This document shows, piece after piece, positions 5,418 to 10,170 of a stretch of DNA of 10,170 nt. The position numbers and the translations under genes were made by a program. The DNA is taken from NCBI GenBank assembly GCA_018056045.1, contig JAGPGI010000067.1, positions 1 through 10,170 on the forward strand. Reading direction: 5' to 3'. The notes under the pieces are model-generated. The model worked only from the letters and a program-made list of their open reading frames with translations, ran no database searches and was not told where the DNA came from. Source of the stretch: Paracoccus sp. (in: a-proteobacteria). GTDB taxonomy: Bacteria > Pseudomonadota > Alphaproteobacteria > Rhodobacterales > Rhodobacteraceae. Each line of letters begins with the position of its first letter. The first letter of the stretch is position 1.

Positions 5418-6770
5418 GTGACCAACTCGCCTCTGACACCAGGACTTGCCGCCGCACGACTGCCCTCGCAGGCCATCGCCGCCGGCTTTGCCGACCATGA
5501 TCCCGCCCTGCAGCCGCATGAGGCTGCCGTCGCCGCGGATCGCTGTTACTTCTGCTATGACGCACCTTGCGTGACCGCCTGCCCCACGGGCATCGACATT
5601 CCGCTGTTCATCCGCCAGATCGCCACCGACACCGCCGAGGCCGCCGCGCAGACGATCCTGAGCGCGAATATCCTTGGCGGCATGTGCGCCCGGGTCTGCC
5701 CGACGGAAACGCTGTGCGAAGGGGCCTGCGTGCGCGAAACCGCCGAGGGCAAGCCGGTCGAGATCGGCCGGCTGCAGCGTTATGCCACCGATCACGCCAT
5801 GGACCGGCCGCAGCCCTTTGCCCGCGCCGCCGCGACCGGCAAGCGGGTGGCGGTGGTCGGCGCCGGGCCCGCGGGCCTCGCCTGCGCGCACCGGCTGGCC
5901 ATGCACGGCCACGGCGTCACCATCTTTGAGGCCCGCCCCAAGCCCGGCGGGCTGAACGAATTCGGCATCGCCGCCTACAAGGCCACCGGGGATTTCGCCG
6001 CGCGCGAGGTCGACTGGCTGCTGGGGATCGGCGGTATCGCGCTGGAATGCGGCAAGGCGCTGGGGCGCGACGTGACCCTTGCCGGGCTGCGGCGCGATTT
6101 CGACGCGGTGTTTCTGGGCGTGGGGCTGGGCGATGTGAACGATGCCGGGCTGGGGGCGCCGAATGGCGTGCTGCGCGACGCGGTCGATTTCATCGCCGAG
6201 CTGCGCCAGTCGCCCGACCTGACCACGCTGCCGGTCGGGCGCGACGTGGTGGTGATCGGCGGCGGCATGACGGCGGTGGACGCGGCCGTGCAGTCGCGCC
6301 TGCTGGGGGCCGAAAACGTCACCATCGTCTATCGGCGCGGACAGGAGCGCATGTCGGCCTCGCACCACGAACAGGATCACGCCACCGGCAGGGGCGTGCG
6401 CATCCGCACCAATGCCGCGCCCGTCGCCCTGCACCAGACACCCGACGGAACCGAGATCGAATTCGCCTATACCGCTGACGGCCCCGAGGGGCTGAAAACC
6501 CTGGCCGAGACCTTCCGGCTGCGCGCCGATCAGGTGCTGTCGGCCATCGGCCAGCGGCTGGCGCTGCCGGTGAACGGGCCAGCCGATGGGCCGGCGCAGG
6601 ACGGCGGCAAGATCGCCGTCACCGGACCCGGGCGCAGCTCGCTTTCCGGGGTCTGGGCCGGGGGCGACTGCACCGGCATGGGCGAGGACCTGACGGTCAG
6701 CGCCGTCGCACAGGGCCGCGACGCGGCCGAGGATATTCACGCCTGGCTGATGGGGGGCGATCATGGCTGA
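5418..6770 (+). CDS. preT: Dihydropyrimidine dehydrogenase, NAD(P)H-oxidising subunit PreT
   Basis: The electron-input subunit of bacterial dihydropyrimidine dehydrogenase, which reduces uracil and thymine to their 5,6-dihydro forms. It passes electrons from NAD(P)H through FAD and iron-sulfur clusters to PreA. At 450 residues it matches the N-terminal part of the mammalian enzyme and the GltD-like family. Two Cys sets near the N-terminus (C43, C46, C51, C55 and C90, C94, C100, C104) are the cluster ligands. GAGPAG (148-153) is the FAD site, GGGMTAVDAA (281-290) the nucleotide site, and GVWAGGDC (411-418) the C-terminal FAD-contacting motif. It starts with GTG at 5418, supported by GGGAG 8 bases upstream. 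The last 8 bases overlap the preA start, so the two are translationally coupled. A candidate RutR operator lies in its promoter. Name and role are well supported by this preT-preA pairing; NADH versus NADPH use cannot be read here. Confidence 0.95.
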   Translation: MTNSPLTPGLAAARLPSQAIAAGFADHDPALQPHEAAVAADRCYFCYDAPCVTACPTGIDIPLFIRQIATDTAEAAAQTILSANILGGMCARVCPTETLCEGACVRETAEGKPVEIGRLQRYATDHAMDRPQPFARAAATGKRVAVVGAGPAGLACAHRLAMHGHGVTIFEARPKPGGLNEFGIAAYKATGDFAAREVDWLLGIGGIALECGKALGRDVTLAGLRRDFDAVFLGVGLGDVNDAGLGAPNGVLRDAVDFIAELRQSPDLTTLPVGRDVVVIGGGMTAVDAAVQSRLLGAENVTIVYRRGQERMSASHHEQDHATGRGVRIRTNAAPVALHQTPDGTEIEFAYTADGPEGLKTLAETFRLRADQVLSAIGQRLALPVNGPADGPAQDGGKIAVTGPGRSSLSGVWAGGDCTGMGEDLTVSAVAQGRDAAEDIHAWLMGGDHG

Positions 6771-8061
6771 TCTGCGTTCGAATTTCGTGGGCATCAAATC
6801 CCCGAACCCGTTCTGGCTGGCCTCGGCGCCGCCCACGGACAAGGAATACAACGTCCGCCGCGCCTATGAGGCCGGCTGGGGCGGCGTCGTGTGGAAGACG
6901 CTGGGCATGGAGGGACCGCCGGTCGTCAACGTGAATGGCCCGCGCTACGGCGTCATCCATGGCGCCGACCGCCGGGTCCTGGGGCTGAACAATATCGAGC
7001 TGATCACCGACCGACCGCTCGAGGTGAACCTGCGCGAGATCAAGCAGGTCAAGCGCGACTGGCCCGACCGGGCGCTGGTCATCAGCCTGATGGTCCCCTG
7101 CGAGGAAATGGCGTGGAAGGACATCCTTGCCGCCATCGAGGATACCGGCGCCGACGGGGTCGAGCTGAATTTCGGCTGCCCCCATGGCATGAGCGAGCGC
7201 GGCATGGGCTCGGCCGTTGGTCAGGTCCCCGAATATATCGAGATGGTCACCCGCTGGGTAAAGCAATATTCGCGCATGCCCTGCATCGTGAAACTGACCC
7301 CCAATATCGCCGATATCCGCAAGCCCGCCGAGGCGGCGAAACGCGGTGGCGCCGATGCGGTCAGCCTGATCAACACCATCAATTCGATCACCTCGGTCGA
7401 TCTGGACCTGTTCGCACCGCAGCCGACCATCGACGGCAAGGGCGCGCATGGCGGCTATTGCGGCCCGGCCGTGAAGCCCATCGCGCTGAACATGGTGGCC
7501 GAGATCGCCCGCAGCCCGGCCACGCGCGGCCTGCCGATCAGCGGCATCGGCGGCGTCACCACATGGCGCGACGCGGCCGAATTCCTCGCGCTGGGGGCGG
7601 GCAATGTGCAGGTCTGCACGGCGGCCATGACCTATGGCTTCAAGGTCGTGCAGGAGATGATCTCGGGCCTGTCGCAATATCTCGATGACAAGGACATCGC
7701 CCTTGCCGATCTGATCGGCCGCGCCGTCCCCAATGTCACCGACTGGCAGTTCCTGAACCTGAACTACACCACCAAGGCCGTGATCGATCAGGACATGTGC
7801 ATCAAATGCGGGCGCTGCTATGCCGCCTGCGAGGATACCAGCCATCAGGCCATCGCCATGCTTCCGGGCCGGATCTTCGAGGTCAAGGATGACGAATGCG
7901 TGGCCTGCAACCTGTGTCTGGACGTCTGCCCGGTCGAGGATTGCATCACCATGCGCGAATTGCCGGTCGGCGCGACCGACCCGCGCACAGGCCGCAAGGT
8001 CGCGGCTTTCGCCAACTGGACCACGCATCCCAACAACCCGATGGCCAAGGCCGCCGAGTAA
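6763..8061 (+). CDS. preA: Dihydropyrimidine dehydrogenase, catalytic subunit PreA
   Basis: The FMN-containing catalytic subunit that reduces uracil or thymine, the first step of reductive pyrimidine breakdown. 432 residues: a dihydroorotate-dehydrogenase-like barrel (about 5-310) followed by a two-cluster ferredoxin domain. NFGCPHGMSERGMG (136-149) carries the catalytic Cys, C139, equivalent by alignment to the active-site Cys of mammalian dihydropyrimidine dehydrogenase. LINTINSIT (202-210) gives the Asn-Thr substrate contacts, and SGIGGVTTW (260-268) is the FMN phosphate region. Ferredoxin ligands are C346, C349, C352, C356 and C379, C382, C385, C389. The CPHGMxERGMG form is closer to mammalian and pseudomonad enzymes than to the E. 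coli PreA I remember. The start overlaps preT by 8 bases, so subunits are probably made in equal amounts. The stop lies 18 bases from the convergent rutR stop, with no clear terminator in between. Confidence 0.96.
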   Translation: MADLRSNFVGIKSPNPFWLASAPPTDKEYNVRRAYEAGWGGVVWKTLGMEGPPVVNVNGPRYGVIHGADRRVLGLNNIELITDRPLEVNLREIKQVKRDWPDRALVISLMVPCEEMAWKDILAAIEDTGADGVELNFGCPHGMSERGMGSAVGQVPEYIEMVTRWVKQYSRMPCIVKLTPNIADIRKPAEAAKRGGADAVSLINTINSITSVDLDLFAPQPTIDGKGAHGGYCGPAVKPIALNMVAEIARSPATRGLPISGIGGVTTWRDAAEFLALGAGNVQVCTAAMTYGFKVVQEMISGLSQYLDDKDIALADLIGRAVPNVTDWQFLNLNYTTKAVIDQDMCIKCGRCYAACEDTSHQAIAMLPGRIFEVKDDECVACNLCLDVCPVEDCITMRELPVGATDPRTGRKVAAFANWTTHPNNPMAKAAE

Positions 8062-8079
8062 GCGATGGGAATGCGGGCA

Positions 8080-8691
8080 TCAGGGGGTCAGCATCCGCCG
8101 GTAGAGGGTTTCGGCGAATCGCTGCCCCTCCTCGATCGGGTCGCGGCCCTCGCCCAGCACGGCCTGCACCTGCGGCGCAAAATCGGCGTAATGCTGGGTC
8201 AGCGCCCAGATCGAGAAGATCAGGTGATGGGGGTCGCTCGGCGCCAGCCGGCCCTCGGCCATCCAGCGCCCGATCAGCGCCGCCTTTTCATCGACCAGCG
8301 CCCGCAGGTCGTGTTCAAGCACGCCGCCGATATGGACCGCCCCGCCCAAGAGCTCGCCGGCGAAAAGCCGGCTTTCGCGGGCATGGCTGCGGCTCATCTC
8401 CAGCTTGCAGCGGATATAGGCCAGCAATTGCTCGACCGGCTCGCCCTCGGGGTCGATGCCGCGCAAGGGTTTCAGCCAGTCCTCGAGCAACGTGCCCAGA
8501 AGCGCCAGATAGACCGCCTCCTTCGAGGGGAAATAGTAAAGCAGGTTCGGCTTGGAAAGGCGCGCGGACCGCGCGATCCGGTCCAGCGTCGCCCCCCGGA
8601 AACCCTGATCTGCGAAAACTTCCAGTGCAGCGGCAAGGATTGCCTCTGTATTATGCTGGCGGATGCGGCTCTTGGCGGCGAGGGTGGGCAT
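8080..8691 (-). CDS. rutR: TetR-family pyrimidine-responsive regulator RutR
   Basis: A DNA-binding repressor/activator that in E. coli binds uracil or thymine and releases its operators. 203 residues: N-terminal TetR domain with a helix-turn-helix at about 34-55 (TLDRIARSARLSKPNLLYYF) followed by PSKEAVY, almost the E. coli wording. The ligand-binding domain also tracks E. coli RutR through SRLFAGELLGGA (108-119), VDEKAALIGRW (133-143) and HHLIFSIWALTQHYADFAPQ (155-174). The resemblance to remembered RutR is strong enough to name it. The neighbours are reductive-pathway genes on both sides, not the rutABCDEFG genes it controls in E. coli, so here it likely governs preTA and the amidohydrolase-hydA unit. 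The ATG at 8691 has only a weak AAGG upstream; it starts a normal-length N-terminus. Autoregulation is plausible from half-sites in its upstream region. Confidence 0.92.
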   Translation of the reverse strand: MPTLAAKSRIRQHNTEAILAAALEVFADQGFRGATLDRIARSARLSKPNLLYYFPSKEAVYLALLGTLLEDWLKPLRGIDPEGEPVEQLLAYIRCKLEMSRSHARESRLFAGELLGGAVHIGGVLEHDLRALVDEKAALIGRWMAEGRLAPSDPHHLIFSIWALTQHYADFAPQVQAVLGEGRDPIEEGQRFAETLYRRMLTP

Positions 8692-8715
8692 ATCAATGGT
8701 TACCTTGACAACTCT

Positions 8716-8745
8716 TTGACCGGAAATAGCGTGAGGACAAAGAAT
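8716..8745 (+). promoter_or_regulatory. Possible promoter of the amidohydrolase-hydA unit
   Basis: TTGACC (8716-8721), an 18-base spacer and AAGAAT (8740-8745) make a moderate sigma70-like promoter pointing right, with a leader of nearly 60 bases before the ATG at 8811. The -10 falls on the junction of the 18-base tandem repeat. Confidence 0.35.
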
Positions 8746-8760
8746 AGCGTGAACGCAAAG
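8725..8760. repeat. 18-base direct tandem repeat, two copies
   Basis: Units 8725-8742 and 8743-8760 both begin AATAGCGTGA and end CAAAG, with 15 of 18 positions identical and no spacer. It occupies the centre of the divergent control region between the two inner TTGACC/GGTCAA elements. It may be a binding site for a tandem-binding regulator, or a small duplication. Confidence 0.8.
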
Positions 8761-8770
8761 GCAAGGTCAA
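8741..8770 (-). promoter_or_regulatory. Possible rutR promoter
   Basis: On the minus strand TTGACC (8770-8765), an 18-base spacer and TATTCT (8746-8741) form a moderate sigma70-like promoter toward rutR. Its -10 covers nearly the same bases as the -10 of the rightward promoter, so the two would exclude each other. Confidence 0.35.
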
Positions 8771-8810
8771 AGCCCCGGTCAGTTGCGGGCAGCGATCACA
8801 GGTAGGACAA

Positions 8811-10055
8811 ATGGACCAGGACAATTTCAGGATCGACGGCAGCCGGCTATGGGACAGCCTGATGCAGATGGCGCAGATCGGCCCCGGCATCGCCGGCGGC
8901 AACAACCGCCAGACGCTGACCGATGCCGATGCCGAAGGCCGCAGCCTGTTCCAGCGCTGGTGCGAAGAGGCCGGCATGAGCATGGGCGTCGACCGCATGG
9001 GCAGCATGTTCATGCGCCATGAAGGCGCCGAGCCGGATCTGGCGCCGGTCTATATCGGCAGCCATCTGGATACCCAGCCGACGGGCGGCAAATTCGACGG
9101 CGTGCTGGGCGTGCTGTCGGGCCTCGAGGTGATCCGCGCCATCCGCGACATGGGGATCCGCACCCGGCGCCCGATCGTGGTGGTCAACTGGACCAATGAA
9201 GAGGGTGCGCGCTTTGCCCCGGCCATGCTGGCCTCGGGCGTCTATGCCGGCATCCATGACGAGGATTATGCCAACACGCGCGAGGATGCCGAGGGCAAGC
9301 GGTTCGGCGACGAGCTGGACCGCATCGGCTGGCGCGGGAGCGAGGAAGTCGGCGGCCGCCCCATGCATGCGATGTTCGAATATCACATCGAGCAGGGTCC
9401 GATCCTCGAGGCCGAGGGCAAGGAAATCGGCGTCGTGACCCATGGTCAGGGGTTGTGGTGGCTGCAGATCACGCTGACCGGCAAGGAGGCGCATACCGGC
9501 TCGACCCCGATGGCGATGCGGGTGAATGCGGGGCTGGGCATGGCGCGGATCATCGAGGCGGTGCATCGCATTGCCATGGATCACCAGCCCAATGCGGTGG
9601 GCGCGGTCGGGCAGGCCAATGTCTGGCCCAATTCGCGCAATGTGATCCCCGGGCGCGCGGTCTTTACCGTCGATTTACGCAGCCCCGAACTGGAAAAGCT
9701 GACCGCGATGCGCGCCCGGCTGGAAGCCGAGGCGCCGCTGATCGCCGCAGAGCTGGGCCTGGGGATCGAGATCGAGCCGGTCGGCCATTTCGACCCGGTC
9801 ACCTTCGACCCGGCGCTGGTCGAGGTCGTGCGCGGCGCCGCCGGGCGTCTGGGCCACAGCCACATGAACATCGTCTCGGGCGCCGGGCATGACGCCTGCT
9901 GGATCAACCGCGTGGCGCCGACGGTAATGATCATGTGCCCCTGCGTGGACGGGCTGTCGCATAACGAGGCCGAGGAGATTTCGCCGGAATGGGCGGCGGC
10001 AGGCGCGGATGTATTGCTGCATTCGGTGTTGGAGGTGGCGGAGGTTGTCCGCTGA
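8811..10055 (+). CDS. M20-family N-carbamoyl-beta-alanine amidohydrolase (beta-ureidopropionase type)
   Basis: A metal-dependent amidase that most likely performs the third step of reductive pyrimidine catabolism: N-carbamoyl-beta-alanine or N-carbamoyl-beta-aminoisobutyrate to the amino acid, CO2 and ammonia. 414 residues, the normal length. Metal ligands and catalytic residues are in place: H85 in GSHLDT, D96 in GKFDGVLG, E130-E131 in NEEGARF, H192 in YHIEQGP and H384 in GLSHNEAE. The lid/dimerisation domain (about 210-325) carries KEAHTGSTPM (225-234) and N274-S-R-N277; GAGHDA (357-362) is also typical. A ribosome binding region (AGGTAGGA) lies just before the ATG. It is divergent from rutR and 69 bases ahead of hydA, its pathway partner. 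The family also holds hydantoinase-linked L-carbamoylases (hyuC) and allantoate amidohydrolases; the preTA/hydA context favours beta-ureidopropionase. Confidence 0.9.
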   Translation: MDQDNFRIDGSRLWDSLMQMAQIGPGIAGGNNRQTLTDADAEGRSLFQRWCEEAGMSMGVDRMGSMFMRHEGAEPDLAPVYIGSHLDTQPTGGKFDGVLGVLSGLEVIRAIRDMGIRTRRPIVVVNWTNEEGARFAPAMLASGVYAGIHDEDYANTREDAEGKRFGDELDRIGWRGSEEVGGRPMHAMFEYHIEQGPILEAEGKEIGVVTHGQGLWWLQITLTGKEAHTGSTPMAMRVNAGLGMARIIEAVHRIAMDHQPNAVGAVGQANVWPNSRNVIPGRAVFTVDLRSPELEKLTAMRARLEAEAPLIAAELGLGIEIEPVGHFDPVTFDPALVEVVRGAAGRLGHSHMNIVSGAGHDACWINRVAPTVMIMCPCVDGLSHNEAEEISPEWAAAGADVLLHSVLEVAEVVR

Positions 10056-10067
10056 CGCGGACGGAAG

Positions 10068-10110
10068 CCGGGGGCGCTGCCCCCGGACCCCCGGGATATT
10101 TGGACATGAA
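10068..10110. other. GC hairpin with trailing conserved block in the intergenic gap
   Basis: CCGGGGGC, loop GCT, GCCCCCGG (10068-10086) is a perfect 8-base-pair stem, followed by ACCCCCGGGATATTTGG. I recall very similar GC-hairpin plus GGATATTT-type blocks between many genes in Rhodobacterales genomes, so it looks like a dispersed intergenic repeat rather than a unique element. There is no long T-run, so termination would be partial at best; hydA probably remains in the same transcript. Confidence 0.6.
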
Positions 10111-10114
10111 AGAA

Positions 10115-10118
10115 GGGG
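10115..10118 (+). promoter_or_regulatory. Ribosome binding site deciding the hydA start
   Basis: GGGG at the end of AGAAGGGG lies 6 bases before the ATG at 10125. It favours that start over the in-frame ATG at 10119, which directly abuts the purine run. Confidence 0.55.
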
Positions 10119-10124
10119 ATGGAC

Positions 10125-10170
10125 ATGACCACAGTCATCAAAAACGGCACCATCGTCACCGCCGATCTGA
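10125..10170 (+). CDS. hydA: Dihydropyrimidinase / D-hydantoinase, 5' end only
   Basis: The first 15 codons read MTTVIKNGTIVTADL, the typical opening of dihydropyrimidinases (the KNGTIVTAD strand of the small beta-sandwich domain that precedes the metal-binding barrel). This enzyme opens the ring of dihydrouracil or dihydrothymine to the N-carbamoyl amino acid, the middle step between PreTA and the preceding amidohydrolase. The rest, including all catalytic residues, lies beyond the window. The ATG at 10125 is chosen over the in-frame ATG at 10119 on ribosome-binding-site spacing. The name rests on a short peptide plus strong gene context. Confidence 0.8.
   Translation, partial: MTTVIKNGTIVTADL

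Larger units (their letters stand above)
8705..8782. promoter_or_regulatory. Symmetric TTGAC/GGTCA half-sites in the divergent rutR-amidohydrolase region
   Basis: Two TTGAC elements (TTGACA 8705-8710, TTGACC 8716-8721, 11 bases apart) face two inverted copies (GGTCAA 8765-8770, GGTCAG 8777-8782, 12 bases apart). Each matches one arm of the RutR operator as known in E. coli, but the arms are not joined into a compact palindrome. They could be RutR half-sites, the -35 boxes of the two promoters, or both. The pattern is visible; the function is inference. Confidence 0.45.

Noticed and set aside
5250..6851. Minus-strand open frame of 533 codons opposite preT
   Set aside because: Antisense shadow of a clear PreT with all cluster, FAD and nucleotide motifs.
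6697..8028. Minus-strand open frame of 443 codons opposite preA
   Set aside because: Antisense shadow; composition is Asp/His/Gly/Ala-rich without a domain, while PreA is unambiguous.
8062..8079. Bidirectional terminator between preA and rutR
   Set aside because: The 18-base convergent gap contains no convincing stem-loop or T-run on either strand.
8847..9584. Minus-strand open frame opposite the amidohydrolase
   Set aside because: No recognisable domain, and the plus strand carries all M20 metal ligands.
10105..10170. Upstream ATG before hydA, open to the window edge
   Set aside because: Its His/Arg-rich translation matches nothing, while the frame from 10125 gives the typical dihydropyrimidinase start.

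Overview
The window reads as a chromosomal stretch from a GC-rich alphaproteobacterium, most likely a Paracoccus-like member of the Rhodobacterales. This rests on the very high G+C with G/C-ending codons, the style of the proteins, and an intergenic GC hairpin block before the last gene that I remember from that group. No database search was possible. Genes are tightly packed, no gap exceeds about 190 bases, and I see no RNA gene, CRISPR array, insertion sequence or phage signature.

Left part (1-4175). On the minus strand, reading right to left, lie an ECF sigma factor (2321-2812), its probable membrane-anchored anti-sigma factor (1556-2269) and an SLC13/DASS-type permease that runs off the left edge (1-1487). 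Facing away from the sigma gene on the plus strand is a secreted subtilisin-like (S8) protease (2907-4175). Its predicted mature N-terminus would be a run of twelve aspartates. The 94-base divergent gap holds a good sigma70-like promoter toward the sigma gene and an ECF-like promoter toward the protease, and the two overlap. I infer an envelope-sensing regulon in which the sigma factor controls the protease.

Middle (4176-5417). A cytoplasmic type L-asparaginase (4288-5229) lies between a short 13-base tandem repeat and a regulatory gap.

Right part (5348-10170). This is a reductive pyrimidine catabolism locus. preT and preA (dihydropyrimidine dehydrogenase, overlapping by 8 bases) are followed tail-to-tail by rutR, a TetR-family regulator very close to the uracil/thymine-sensing RutR of E. 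coli. Divergent from rutR are an N-carbamoyl-beta-alanine amidohydrolase-type M20 enzyme and the first codons of a dihydropyrimidinase/D-hydantoinase (hydA). Together these give all three steps from uracil or thymine to beta-alanine or beta-aminoisobutyrate plus CO2 and ammonia. An 18-base near-palindrome before preT resembles the RutR operator consensus. The rutR/amidohydrolase gap has symmetric TTGACC/GGTCAA half-sites around an 18-base tandem repeat.

Most of the window is ordinary metabolism. The parts worth a second look are the sigma/anti-sigma/poly-Asp protease module, the regulatory DNA around rutR, and the permease with altered signature motifs.
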